Source: a virus
IMG/VR virus record: IMGVR_UViG_3300008116_000014
Span: 1 to 64,000 of that record
Strand: one strand, 5' to 3'
DNA length: 64,000 bases
The notes beneath the pieces were generated by a model. The model saw nothing but the letters and a program-made list of their open reading frames with translations. It was not told the DNA's origin and made no database searches. The position numbers and the translations under genes were made by a program. Shown one piece after another: positions 54,137 through 64,000 of this stretch (position 1 is the first letter of the stretch; every line of letters starts with the position of its first letter).

Positions 54137-55882
54137 TTACCTTGACACATATTCTAAGGAAATACTATACGAACCGTCGAGCATATTATGATTGTAATCT
54201 TCTTTGGTTTTGATCCAATTATTATTATTTAGATTAATTAGATCATCTATGTTAGACATTGGAATTTCAAAAGGACTATTACAAAAATCATCAATATTGC
54301 ATCTTCTATTAGATGGTGATGCTCCTTCTATTGATATGGATATGGTTCTTGATGTTTTCATGCCTAAATTTTGGATTATTGGTCCGCCAATACGACCAGG
54401 AACCACAAACTCCTGTATAATATCAACAGGATCGTTTCTAACTATACTTATATTATTAAATCCCGAATCTATCGATAATGTATTAGCTCTATCATAAGTA
54501 GCATTGTATGTAATAGTACCATTATGATAATTATGATCTAGACTAAAATTAGATGGTTTTGGATATTCTCCTGTGGCATTAGGAACATCTATAAATAATG
54601 CTGCTTTATTTATACCTAATTTATTTTTAATATCATCTCTAAGATCAGAAGTGTCACCAACATTATCTATATAGTAACTATAAGCATTGCTGTATTTACT
54701 TTCTAATCCACTAACGCTAGTGATTAAAGTGCCAGTTTGTGGTAATATAAAATCACTAACATTATAATATATAAATCCTCCTCTAACTAATCCTGTTATG
54801 GTCCCTTGTATGGCCAAGGATGCAGTTTTACCACCTCCATCATTTCCTTCATTATCTGTTTTACTAAAAGTGTGCAATGCCGCATTAGACAGTGGATTCT
54901 TGGTTTTATCATATCTCTTTATTAAAGCTTCATACTGAATAGAGAATGTTCCATCTGACTCCGAAGTATTACATGTAATTTTTTCATTATATACATCATA
55001 TAAAGGATTAGTTCCACAGTCCTTTATAGTTTCAAAGGTGTTAGCATCCATAGAGTCAAACATTCCAGATTCTCGTGGAAGAACACCAGATGCTGAAAGT
55101 TTGTGCAAAATAGATATATTTCTGGTGGCATCACAACTAGAAATAATATCTTTTTCAATAGGCAGAATGCCCTGAATAAGATTATTTATTTGTTTATATA
55201 GCTTATCTTGTACAAACAGTCTGGCTTGTTGCCATGCTGGTACTATTTTATCATTCACATAATACTGTTTACCTGTGGCAGATATGTCATAATTTACTCT
55301 AAAAGTATTGTTATAAAATCCCAGCGATTGATTATAGATATCATCTTCTATATTAATAGTCCATTGATCATTAAATGCTTTTATTTTAAATTTTTTGAAG
55401 TCTACTAAATGATCTGAAACCACATTATAGTTTTGCAGTTGGTGAAAAATACTAGTATCACAAGAAATATTTGGGTTGCCAGAACATCCTGTAAGATTGA
55501 CCTCATTAAATTCTAATTCTATGGTAAAGGGAGAGTAATTGATCCACTTATCATCAGATTGATTAAACTGAATAGTTTTTATACTAGCGCCACTAGCGGC
55601 GAATATAGTACTATCTCCATCTTTTACTAATAAATTTTTACCATTAAGATTAAATATCTCGGTAATCGTTTTGATATGATCAACAGTATATTCTGGCCCG
55701 TACTGTAAATTACTATTCTCTGATGGTATACCTGTAGCCGCAATAGCATTTGCATATCCGTTTAATGTAACATTATATGTATATCCTATGATATTATCAT
55801 TAGCATAATAAATTTCAGGATTAATTGAAATCGACGGTGCGGGTTTTATAATTTTATTATTATAACTAACTATAATAGACAT
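54137..55882 (-). CDS. Tail protein, second paralogue, 581 aa
   Basis: Start ATG at 55882 (MSIIVSYNNKIIKPAPSISIN) lies 1 nt after the tape-measure stop; a longer frame upstream would overlap that gene. The protein shows the shared elements IIGYTYNVTLNGY, VDHIKTITEIFNLNG, INISATGKQYY-like and CNTSESDGTFSIQYEALIKR with the next gene. Its C-terminus ends SYSISLEYVSR. Being directly downstream of the tape measure, it is expected to encode a distal-tail or baseplate component. Confidence 0.68.
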   Translation of the reverse strand: MSIIVSYNNKIIKPAPSISINPEIYYANDNIIGYTYNVTLNGYANAIAATGIPSENSNLQYGPEYTVDHIKTITEIFNLNGKNLLVKDGDSTIFAASGASIKTIQFNQSDDKWINYSPFTIELEFNEVNLTGCSGNPNISCDTSIFHQLQNYNVVSDHLVDFKKFKIKAFNDQWTINIEDDIYNQSLGFYNNTFRVNYDISATGKQYYVNDKIVPAWQQARLFVQDKLYKQINNLIQGILPIEKDIISSCDATRNISILHKLSASGVLPRESGMFDSMDANTFETIKDCGTNPLYDVYNEKITCNTSESDGTFSIQYEALIKRYDKTKNPLSNAALHTFSKTDNEGNDGGGKTASLAIQGTITGLVRGGFIYYNVSDFILPQTGTLITSVSGLESKYSNAYSYYIDNVGDTSDLRDDIKNKLGINKAALFIDVPNATGEYPKPSNFSLDHNYHNGTITYNATYDRANTLSIDSGFNNISIVRNDPVDIIQEFVVPGRIGGPIIQNLGMKTSRTISISIEGASPSNRRCNIDDFCNSPFEIPMSNIDDLINLNNNNWIKTKEDYNHNMLDGSYSISLEYVSR

Positions 55883-55883
55883 T

Positions 55884-58800
55884 TTATTTATTTCCCTTGG
55901 ATGATGGTTTTGATCCTGGTCTAACTCCCAATGCACCACCAGTAGTATTCCAGAGAGATGCCATTTTTTCACTAACAACGGTATTAATCATATCTTTGAT
56001 ACCTTGTTGTAGAGCTTCAAAAGCTGCTGCTCCACTAACTCGAACATCAACCACATGATTACCTTCCATCTTAATAGATTCTGGTATAGTTGGGAATTGA
56101 AAACTAACTAATTGATTAACATATTCACCAAATTTAGCATTGAACTCATTCAATCCTTTTAGCGATGCTGGATCTAGAGTTAGTAATTGACCAGTTTGTT
56201 CTGTGGGCTGAGTTGTTGTGAAGGCTGTTTGTCTTCTAACTTGATTATCGTTTTGTACAGTTTGTGGTAAACTTGAGGGGACTGGTGGTGATGAAACTGG
56301 ACTACCATAACGAGAAACAGATTCGGTTGCTGGTTGAACTGCATTGTCTACAGATAGTGCATTTTGTTCTTGACTAGTTAGTGTTTCTCCTGCTGCTTTT
56401 CTACGTCTCAATTCATCCATATCTTTTTGGTGTTGTTGTGCAATAACACCGGCTCTATTCATAGCTTCTTGTTGCTGTGGTGTTAATTGGGATAATGCGG
56501 TTTGAGAAACTTGAACTTCTGGTTTAGTTCCACTAACTGTTGCGGATATCTGGCCTTCTTGTTGTGGTTTTAATATTTGTTCTTGTTCTGAAATTAGCAT
56601 ATTTTGTTTTTCTAATGTTTTTTTATCAAGATCTACTTGTCTTTGGGCTTCTTCAACATTCTTATTGCCCTTTAGAGTTCCAGCGCCCATAGCAGCAATT
56701 CTAGCATATTTTAAGCGTTTTTCATTTTTTGCTAATTGTTTTTTTCTATCATCTCTAATTTTGCTAATTCTTGATATTTCAGATTTTGCTATCTTTTCTA
56801 GTTCTTGTTTCGCTTTCGCTTTTCGTTGCTCGCTTGGAGATAATTGAGCTGTTGTTGTTGATGGTGTGGTACTAGTTGTTGTTTGTGGTTTTTGTTGAGC
56901 GGAAGTCTGTTGTAGTCTTTTTCTAATTTCTTCTTTTCTCTTGTTTAACTCATCTAGAGTTGCTGGTGGATTTTGTCTAGCTTGCGCACTTTGAGCTGTT
57001 GCTGTGGATACTCTTTGTGCTCTGGTTGCATCTTCTTGTTTTTTCTGTTCAGCCTTGGTTTTTTCTTTTTCTTGCTTCTCTTGCTGTATCATAGTATCAG
57101 CAGCAGCAGATTCGGCTTCAGCTTGTTGCTTAATTGTTTTTTGTGTATCTCTCTTGCGTTTTAGATCTTTAAGTTCACGTTCTTTAATAGCAACTTCTGT
57201 TGATGCTCCTTGTTCCCATCCTAATTTACTTTTTGCTTTTGTAACCTCTGTTTCTTTATCTTTAATTTTTTGATCTAATTTAGCTGTCTGTTTTTCAGCA
57301 TCTTGTTTTTTCTTTTCCGCTTCTGCTTTGGCACTTTCTGCTTTGGATGTTGGTTTAGTCTCTGGTTTAGTCTCTGCATCAGTTCTTGCATCTTTAACAG
57401 CTTCTGTTAATATTCTGGGAAATTCTGTGGCTAAAAATGTTTGTAAGCCGATCATGGCTTCTTGAATATGTAGTGCTTGTAATTCATTAAGCATAGCAAG
57501 CTCTTCATTCGCCTTGACTTGAGTTGCAACAGCTTCTCTATAAGCTTTAACATTTGGGTCCTCTTCACTAACACCACCTTCGATACGTTTGATAAAATCA
57601 TCCACGGTCATGCTAATTCCGCCCTTTTGAATCATACTTTGTCCAGTAAGACCTTGGGCTTCTAAACTTTTTCTCATCAACATACCACGTTGTTTACGAT
57701 ATTCCTCTGTGCTAAGGAACTCTTTATCTTGTTCTAGTCCGGCAAAAGCATCTTGCCTGAAAGTTCTACTCTTAAATTGTTCTGCTCCAGCAGTTTTAGC
57801 CAATTCAAGCGCTGCTGATTGTCTATTCATCTTGAACAGTTCTTCTGGACCAGAAGTAAATATTTTTTCGAATCTATTTCCTATGCCCTCTATTTGACGT
57901 TGTTGTTCCTGAATTTTAGATAATGCATTAGCCGCTTTAGTACCATCATTAGCTAATTTTTCCAGTGCTTGTCTACCTTCATTTATAGCTACGTTATTAG
58001 CTCCAATAGCAGCAATATTTTTTTGTTGTTCTGCTAAGAGCTGCGCGCCAGCATCAGGTCCACCACCAGCCATACCCACATTACCCAGCGTTACATTAGC
58101 AGCTTGTAATTGTTGATTTTGTGCTGTTGCGGCTACTATACCATTAGCTATTGCTGTTGGATCAGTTGTTCCGCCAGGCACAAGACCCTGTGTGAGATTT
58201 CTAACCTCAAAATCAAACGGTTCATTCAGCTGTTGTAATGTTGGACTATTACCTAGCGCTTTGGCCAAATCTAGCTCTGCATTAATTCTAATTGATCCGG
58301 CTTTACGCATATACTCGTTACTTTGCATTATAACCTGATTATATTGATTTTGTAGATCAATACTCTGTTGTAAAGCATCATTATAAGTTTTAGATAGATT
58401 TTGTAAAGTTTTAGCCGCTTCAGCTGCTGTTGATGATAATTTGTCTATACCACCCTGAGCTATTTCATCTGCTAATGTTCCTAATCCTCCCTCTCTTTCT
58501 TTACCCATTTGAATTTCTAGATCTTTTAGCATCTGATTAACAGCATCTCCACCTATGCCCATTGTACCCATTTGATCTCGTAAACTCTTAATAATATCTC
58601 CAGCATCAGCTCCAGGGGCCCTTAGCATTGCTGGTAATTTATCTTGTAAAAATTTTGCGGCTTGGGCTTGTTGTCCAAGATTTTTAGCTTCTTCAGTGCC
58701 TCCAAGTTTGCCTACCATCTCATCTGTAGCCATCTTAACTTGATCAGACGAATAAGCGGCCATATTACCAAGGATTCTTTCTGATCCACTACGATCAACT

Positions 58801-61800
58801 TTCTGAACACTGGCTTTACCTCCCAAACTATCAATTGTTGATTGGGTTTTATCCATCATATCAGAAATTTCATCGCCAAATTTTTGAGCTCTGGCTCCAA
58901 CTCGTCTATAAACATCTAATAAGCTTTCGGTAGCTAGTGCTATTTCTTTTGTTGAACGAGCTAATAATTGTTGTTTAGCAAAAAGTTCTCCTTGAACTCT
59001 TACTGCTTCTTGGCCTTCTTTAATCGCAGCAGATCTATTTGATGAAATTTCCTTAGTTATTTGCTCATCTGTTGCTCCGGACTCTTTTCTCTTTTTCATA
59101 TAGGCATCAAGAGCCGCTCTTTCTTTTGCTTGAGCTGTAATAGCTTTTTCTTGTGCTGCTGTAAGTTGTTTTGTTCCATTTGCTGCTTCTGCTGCTTTGA
59201 GAGCTCCTTGAACATATTGATCAACAATAGGATTAAGTTCTCCGGTACCATTTTTAAGACTATCAAATATTTTTCCAAGTTCCTCAGTTGACTTGCCTTT
59301 CATCTGAGTTTCTGCAAGTTTAACTGCGGATTCTTGTCGTTGTCCTGCTCCACTAACCATTACTCCCATAGCTTCAGTGCGTTGAGCTTCTGATGGAGTA
59401 GATAAATAGTCCATTAGCATTCCACCGGGACTAAGACCAAAACCAGTTTGTAATCCGCCCATAAGTATTTTACCAATATCGCCTTCTTTAATTCCAGATG
59501 ATAGTTGATCGGTACCACTAGATAAGGTAGAACCGATATTTTCAAAACCAACTTTACTGAATGCTATAGACTCAATATCTTTGCTTGCATCTAGTACTGA
59601 ACCAAATGCTTTTTGAGCATTTTGGAAATTAACATCACTAGCATCAGCATCTAATTTCTTAAATGCTTCATCTAGATTTCCAGTACTTTTAGCCATATTT
59701 TCTAAAGCATTAGTGAATATAGCTTGATTTTTAGCACTAAACCAACCATTAATACCACCAATAAGAGCGCCTCCTATACCACCAATCAAAGTACCTATTG
59801 GTCCAGCAAAAGATCCTAACTGAGCACCCATAGCAGCTCCAGCACCGGCTCCACCAAGTGCGCCCAAAGCTCCAGCAGTATTAGGGTCCGATGTTACTGA
59901 TTTTGGTAAAAGTTGTTTAAGACCTTCTGCCCCAACAGCAACAGCGCTTCCTATACCACCAAATCCACCCATCTTAGCAAAAAGTTGACTACCAGCCCCT
60001 CCTTTGCCACTGATAAAATCTGCCCCAGTTCCAAGTGCTTTACCAACACGAGTTCCAGCAAATGATTTGGTTAATCCTGGAGCAAACTGAGCAAAAGCGC
60101 CAAATCTTTGACCCTCTCTACTTTGAACAAATTCTTGAGTCTTAGCCATTCTAGCATTAACGCCACGCTCACCAAATTGTCTTTCTAATAACCCAATATC
60201 TGTGCCAGTTTCTTTAGATACTTGGGCTCTGGCCGCAGCTTGTGCTTCTGTTCGTGAAAGTCCTCCATTTTTTCCTGTGCCTTGTACCGCTTTATTCAAA
60301 GCTTCTTGAGCTGATTGTAAATTACCAGTTGATAATTCTTGTGCTACTTCTTTAGCTCCTGCTGCTAATTTATCCATACCATCTTTAGTAGCAGCTAAAT
60401 CTGGTCTTAATTCAATCATTTGTTGTAATACCGCTTCACTCTCAGCAGCCAATCTACTTTGAGCATCTGCTAAACGAGTAGCCGCAGCTGCTGCTTCTGC
60501 TGAACCTTTTGGTGCTGATTCTAGTTGTTTTTGTGCCTCAGTTATGGTTTGACCAATTTTCATTGCCGATTCTCTTCTAGCAACTAGTCCAGTTTGTGCT
60601 TCTGAAACTTTACCCTTGAAGAAAGTTTGATTTTCATATGTCTTTTTACCTAATTTTTGAGCTAAATCTAGTTTAATAGCAGATTCGGAGGTTCCAGTCT
60701 GTTGAGCTTTATATTTGAAAAATTCTTCGTCCGCATACGATTGTTGAGCAGCTTTGCTGTTGGTGAAGTCGAATTCATCTGGTGGGCCGCCACCGCCGCC
60801 CCCACCACTCTTAAATAAAGACTTTTCTCCTGTTTGGAGAGTTGATTGAACATATTCTGAGGCTACTGATTTTTGTGTTCTAGCTTGTTTAATCAAATTA
60901 GTTTTATCTTTTTGAGCTTGATTTAAAGACTCTTCTGTTTGTAGAGACTGTAGTATAATGCTTTCTTGCTGTTGTACTAATTCCTTTTGTCTTTTATGTG
61001 CTTCTCTCAATTCTCCTGATACTTTTTGACCAGCAGAATTTTGTGCTTGTAGTTGTTTAATCGAATTTGTCTCTTTGAGTATTTCAGCACTTAGTCTGCT
61101 TGTTTCAGCTTTTAATCCAATAAGCGTGGAGGTTATTTCTTTTATAACTTGTGACATTTTTTTGATATTATTCTGTAAATCTGGATCACCAGATGTGGCA
61201 GATATAGACGCAACATTGGCAGCAACACTTTTACGAGTAACAGACGCAGCCTTCTGTTGTGGAGCCATAGATTTTTTTACATCAATGAAAGGATCTATAT
61301 CAGATGCTTCTAGTCCTCCAACAGTATGAGTTCCTAACTCATGTAAATGATCGGCTAATAAAGCCATGCCTTTTTTAGAATCAGTTGTTGAAGTTATGAT
61401 AGCTCTTACTTCGGGGCTTGCTTTGGCAAAAAATTCTGCAAATAGTTCTTTACCAGTACTCAAATATCCTGCAATATCCGAAGAACTTTTACCCGCTGCT
61501 TTCCATTCATCTTCCATATCTTTTCTAATTTTATCAACCAAGGCAAACTGAAATGTTCCTTCCATTTCACTTGCAAATGCTTCACCTCCACCAAGCGCAA
61601 CATCAGCAAGATGTCCAGTTTCGTGAGCAACTGTTTCTGTTGTTGCTCCTCCTTTTTCACCAGTAATTTGCAAACCAATAGCAGAGGCTTTAACGTTTTG
61701 GATAGCCTGACCTCTGGTAGTTTTTTCAAATGCTTTATTAGACCTAACATCGGGTGCAGATAGGGTTTCTCCAGCTTTTATGTCTTTTATACCTTTGAAT

Positions 61801-64000
61801 TTACTACGAATAATATTTGCTATATTTTCAGACATATCGCCAAGAACATTTTCTAAAACAGCTTCAGCTTCTTGTACGCTTTCTAAAACTTTACCTTGTC
61901 CTCTTACTATATCTTTTTTTGCTTGTCCGCCAACTTTAAATCCCCTTATTGCACTAATTATACCACCACTATTATATTTAGAATTCAAAGCATCAACAGC
62001 TTTTTTTCTAATAACATAACCACCAACCGGTAAATCAATTGGTCCAATACTATCGCTAGTTCCACTACCTGGACCTTTGAATATTCCTCCCCCAACAGCA
62101 AAACCATTCATTCCGTTACGATCAGCCTGATTTATCTTATTAAGTTTAGAGTATCCAATTTTCTTGGCTTGAGACGGAGGAATAAATGCCTCTCCATTAC
62201 TAACCATAGCTGGTATAGTACCACCAGATGCAAAACTAGATAAAGGACCGCCAGCAGCCATTCTAACTCCAGATAATCTAGCAGCAATACCCTCTATAGC
62301 ATGACCTACATTATCTGAGTTGAGAGTTCTTTTAGCCTGTGTGAATACGCCCGATGGAACACCAAATAAAGCAGCAAGATCTGGTGGTAATCCTCCTTCA
62401 AAATCTACTGCTCTATTTCTTTCATTGTATTCTCCTCCGGCAGCCCCTAATAGTGCTAATATAGCTTCTAATTGATATCCTTCGGCATTGGATCTACCGA
62501 GTCTATTAAGATCCTGATCTGTTAAATTAACCAAAAGTCTGTCCGGTAATAGTTCGCTAGCTGCTTCTTGTAAATTAGCAAAATCTTTTGTTCTAAGTTT
62601 AGCTAATACTTCTTCGGATTTAGCTCCACTTAAAGAGCCTATAGATACACTAAAAGGAACACCCCCTACCTTTTTATAAACTTGTCTAGAAGCAGCCTTA
62701 TAGTCAGAAGCTATGCCAACAACAGCTATAGATCGAGCAAGTCTTTTTTCTTCTTCTGTTAGATTAAATGGGTCTGCCTCGTCTACTTCTTGTCGTCCAG
62801 ATAAATATTCTTTTATGATATTTTCTCTCAACGATGCTAATGTTTTGATTGTTGTTTCATTATTTCCAACAGCTTTACCAACTATAGTACCAGCTCTTAA
62901 TTGAGTTGGTGTTAAAGCTTTTGATAAACTAATTGTTCTACCGCCTATTACTAAGCTACCACTATCAATTGCTAAATCTAATTCTCTAGCCCTTTTTGTA
63001 AGAATTTGAGACCATGTTTCTCCTTGTGAAGATGTTCTGCCTTTGGGGAATGGCCCTCCAACTAATTGTTGAGGGGTTAGTGATCCACCTCCGGCGAATC
63101 CTTGAACTAGACCACCTTTTAATATTTGATTAATTGTCTCTGCAAAATGTGTGGCGTGGGCGGGTTTAGCTGCTGTTCCACCATTAATAAAATCATCAAA
63201 GTATTTTAGTGCGGTTTGAGCTTTTCCAGCTTTTTGAGTTTCGTTTTCTTTCTTCAACGATTCAATATATGCTGGAATAGCCGCTTTTATCTTCTCTGCT
63301 GCTGCTGGTGGTATAACTCCAGCCAAACTAGTTTGACCTCCGCTTTTTCTAAATTCGGACAGAGGATCTTTTATGGATGCTAATAGTGTGGAAGATGCTG
63401 AAGCAACTGGAGCCTCCTCTGATTTAAGTCTAGGAGTACCAGATAATCCTAAAGCATAGTCACCTGTTACCATCTTTAAGAAAGGAGATATAGCATCTTG
63501 TTTAGCTTTTGGCAAAGCGCTACCGGGTGCCATAATCCCTTGCATAGACGCTGTTAATAGGTCTCTACTAGTTCTAAAGAATTTTTCTCTTCTTTGTTGT
63601 TGTTCTGATTTTTTAGATTTTGCAACTTTTTCAGAGCCAAACGCAGCAATTTTTTCTCTATAAAATCCTCTTCTACCATCCGGGAGGGTTACTAAGTCTT
63701 GTTCAAGTTCTGACGTTATTCTTGATTCTGGTACTTCCACAAATTCTTTGCCAAGAGATATACCGCTGCCACCGGTGGTCATAATATGATACATTTGTCT
63801 GTTAGCATAATCAATCAGTTCATCGGTAGAAAGAGACTCAAGTTGACTTGAAGTTAGATGTTCAAATTTTCCTCGTGCTCCTTTTTTAACCTTTTTGCCT
63901 CGTCCTTTACCGCTGGGAACATTAATGCCTCCGGGAGATCCGGCCATAAATTTTTGAATTATTTCACCACTATATAGTTGCTCAATACCAAGTTGTCTTT
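55884..64000 (-). CDS. Tape-measure protein, >2680 aa, N-terminus beyond window
   Basis: It sets tail length and forms the tail core. Several features are typical: Gly-rich N-terminal motifs (SSFASGGTIPAMVSNGEAFIPP, GPGSGTSDSIGPIDLPVGGYVI in parts), long coiled coils rich in Glu, Lys, Gln and Ala (many after residue 900), and a hydrophobic Gly/Ala segment (about 1360-1410, GALGALGGAGAGAAMGAQLG). A metallopeptidase-like HETGHLAD occurs at about residues 775-782 from ATG 63947, with a Glu further downstream. That ATG has no RBS, and the frame stays open to the window edge (IEQLYSGEIIQKF precedes it), so the true start is probably outside. Gly-rich GGGGPPDE occurs near residue 1050. Confidence 0.9.
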   Translation of the reverse strand, partial: RQLGIEQLYSGEIIQKFMAGSPGGINVPSGKGRGKKVKKGARGKFEHLTSSQLESLSTDELIDYANRQMYHIMTTGGSGISLGKEFVEVPESRITSELEQDLVTLPDGRRGFYREKIAAFGSEKVAKSKKSEQQQRREKFFRTSRDLLTASMQGIMAPGSALPKAKQDAISPFLKMVTGDYALGLSGTPRLKSEEAPVASASSTLLASIKDPLSEFRKSGGQTSLAGVIPPAAAEKIKAAIPAYIESLKKENETQKAGKAQTALKYFDDFINGGTAAKPAHATHFAETINQILKGGLVQGFAGGGSLTPQQLVGGPFPKGRTSSQGETWSQILTKRARELDLAIDSGSLVIGGRTISLSKALTPTQLRAGTIVGKAVGNNETTIKTLASLRENIIKEYLSGRQEVDEADPFNLTEEEKRLARSIAVVGIASDYKAASRQVYKKVGGVPFSVSIGSLSGAKSEEVLAKLRTKDFANLQEAASELLPDRLLVNLTDQDLNRLGRSNAEGYQLEAILALLGAAGGEYNERNRAVDFEGGLPPDLAALFGVPSGVFTQAKRTLNSDNVGHAIEGIAARLSGVRMAAGGPLSSFASGGTIPAMVSNGEAFIPPSQAKKIGYSKLNKINQADRNGMNGFAVGGGIFKGPGSGTSDSIGPIDLPVGGYVIRKKAVDALNSKYNSGGIISAIRGFKVGGQAKKDIVRGQGKVLESVQEAEAVLENVLGDMSENIANIIRSKFKGIKDIKAGETLSAPDVRSNKAFEKTTRGQAIQNVKASAIGLQITGEKGGATTETVAHETGHLADVALGGGEAFASEMEGTFQFALVDKIRKDMEDEWKAAGKSSSDIAGYLSTGKELFAEFFAKASPEVRAIITSTTDSKKGMALLADHLHELGTHTVGGLEASDIDPFIDVKKSMAPQQKAASVTRKSVAANVASISATSGDPDLQNNIKKMSQVIKEITSTLIGLKAETSRLSAEILKETNSIKQLQAQNSAGQKVSGELREAHKRQKELVQQQESIILQSLQTEESLNQAQKDKTNLIKQARTQKSVASEYVQSTLQTGEKSLFKSGGGGGGGPPDEFDFTNSKAAQQSYADEEFFKYKAQQTGTSESAIKLDLAQKLGKKTYENQTFFKGKVSEAQTGLVARRESAMKIGQTITEAQKQLESAPKGSAEAAAAATRLADAQSRLAAESEAVLQQMIELRPDLAATKDGMDKLAAGAKEVAQELSTGNLQSAQEALNKAVQGTGKNGGLSRTEAQAAARAQVSKETGTDIGLLERQFGERGVNARMAKTQEFVQSREGQRFGAFAQFAPGLTKSFAGTRVGKALGTGADFISGKGGAGSQLFAKMGGFGGIGSAVAVGAEGLKQLLPKSVTSDPNTAGALGALGGAGAGAAMGAQLGSFAGPIGTLIGGIGGALIGGINGWFSAKNQAIFTNALENMAKSTGNLDEAFKKLDADASDVNFQNAQKAFGSVLDASKDIESIAFSKVGFENIGSTLSSGTDQLSSGIKEGDIGKILMGGLQTGFGLSPGGMLMDYLSTPSEAQRTEAMGVMVSGAGQRQESAVKLAETQMKGKSTEELGKIFDSLKNGTGELNPIVDQYVQGALKAAEAANGTKQLTAAQEKAITAQAKERAALDAYMKKRKESGATDEQITKEISSNRSAAIKEGQEAVRVQGELFAKQQLLARSTKEIALATESLLDVYRRVGARAQKFGDEISDMMDKTQSTIDSLGGKASVQKVDRSGSERILGNMAAYSSDQVKMATDEMVGKLGGTEEAKNLGQQAQAAKFLQDKLPAMLRAPGADAGDIIKSLRDQMGTMGIGGDAVNQMLKDLEIQMGKEREGGLGTLADEIAQGGIDKLSSTAAEAAKTLQNLSKTYNDALQQSIDLQNQYNQVIMQSNEYMRKAGSIRINAELDLAKALGNSPTLQQLNEPFDFEVRNLTQGLVPGGTTDPTAIANGIVAATAQNQQLQAANVTLGNVGMAGGGPDAGAQLLAEQQKNIAAIGANNVAINEGRQALEKLANDGTKAANALSKIQEQQRQIEGIGNRFEKIFTSGPEELFKMNRQSAALELAKTAGAEQFKSRTFRQDAFAGLEQDKEFLSTEEYRKQRGMLMRKSLEAQGLTGQSMIQKGGISMTVDDFIKRIEGGVSEEDPNVKAYREAVATQVKANEELAMLNELQALHIQEAMIGLQTFLATEFPRILTEAVKDARTDAETKPETKPTSKAESAKAEAEKKKQDAEKQTAKLDQKIKDKETEVTKAKSKLGWEQGASTEVAIKERELKDLKRKRDTQKTIKQQAEAESAAADTMIQQEKQEKEKTKAEQKKQEDATRAQRVSTATAQSAQARQNPPATLDELNKRKEEIRKRLQQTSAQQKPQTTTSTTPSTTTAQLSPSEQRKAKAKQELEKIAKSEISRISKIRDDRKKQLAKNEKRLKYARIAAMGAGTLKGNKNVEEAQRQVDLDKKTLEKQNMLISEQEQILKPQQEGQISATVSGTKPEVQVSQTALSQLTPQQQEAMNRAGVIAQQHQKDMDELRRRKAAGETLTSQEQNALSVDNAVQPATESVSRYGSPVSSPPVPSSLPQTVQNDNQVRRQTAFTTTQPTEQTGQLLTLDPASLKGLNEFNAKFGEYVNQLVSFQFPTIPESIKMEGNHVVDVRVSGAAAFEALQQGIKDMINTVVSEKMASLWNTTGGALGVRPGSKPSSKGNK

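Overview
This window is a strongly AT-rich piece of a large tailed-phage genome. It contains a tape-measure gene, baseplate-hub-like genes, tail-fibre genes with GxHxH repeats, a full phage replisome, a nucleotide-metabolism block and many homing endonucleases. It has no ribosomal, translation or housekeeping bacterial genes, and I saw no tRNA. Genes are packed with ATGA/TAATG overlaps, and the standard bacterial code with TGA stops fits throughout. The host cannot be read directly. Two secreted-type proteins of families abundant in Planctomycetes and relatives (DUF1501 and DUF1552) make a host in that lineage my best guess. This is inference.

Layout. (a) 1-5922 (+): tail fibre and appendage operon, with a repeat protein cut by the window edge, a 901-aa fibre, a LamG-like protein and a trypsin-like serine protease. 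(b) 5923-10380 (+): a chain of small membrane or exported proteins with a papain-like protease and an HNH endonuclease; it may serve lysis or envelope functions. (c) 10377-13115 (+): DUF1501 gene followed by a DUF1552 gene whose Tat-like leader lies in another frame. (d) 13123-21004 (+): dCMP deaminase, B12-dependent ribonucleotide reductase, PhoH, HNH, zinc-ribbon proteins, RecA/UvsX-like recombinase and small unknowns. (e) 21004-32653 (+): DnaB helicase, primase, dNMP kinase, RecB/Cas4-like nuclease, a DNA polymerase III alpha gene broken into several pieces, DEDDh proofreading exonuclease and SSB, followed by a terminator. (f) 32719-37949 (+): glycosyltransferase, nucleotidyltransferase-like, PD-(D/E)XK endonuclease and recombination genes. 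(g) 37949-47149 (+): a 1281-aa unknown protein, then six genes for glycan transfer or methylation. (h) 47200-64000 (-): a convergent structural module with a mucin-like Thr/Pro/Ser protein, a poly-Ser tail protein, a hub-like protein, two paralogous tail proteins and a giant tape-measure protein that runs off the right edge.

The most striking system is the fractured dnaE. The polymerase N-part ends in a 90-residue intein N-half inserted exactly at the conserved GPGRG/SAAG site. A free-standing PD-(D/E)XK endonuclease gene follows. The next ORF then starts with a 35-residue intein C-half ending GVHN/S before the catalytic palm. The rest of the polymerase is a third gene, separated by a small ORF and the proofreading exonuclease. 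The first codons, with the PHP HxH motif, are cut off again by a stop and a 10-nt frame offset. An active replicase would need protein trans-splicing plus assembly of separately made fragments.

A second theme is glycosylation. A GT60-like polypeptide GlcNAc-transferase, an HtrL/GT2 fusion, GT4 and GT2 enzymes and a methyltransferase lie next to a mucin-like ORF and a Ser-homopolymer tail protein. This suggests that the phage O-glycosylates its own virion.
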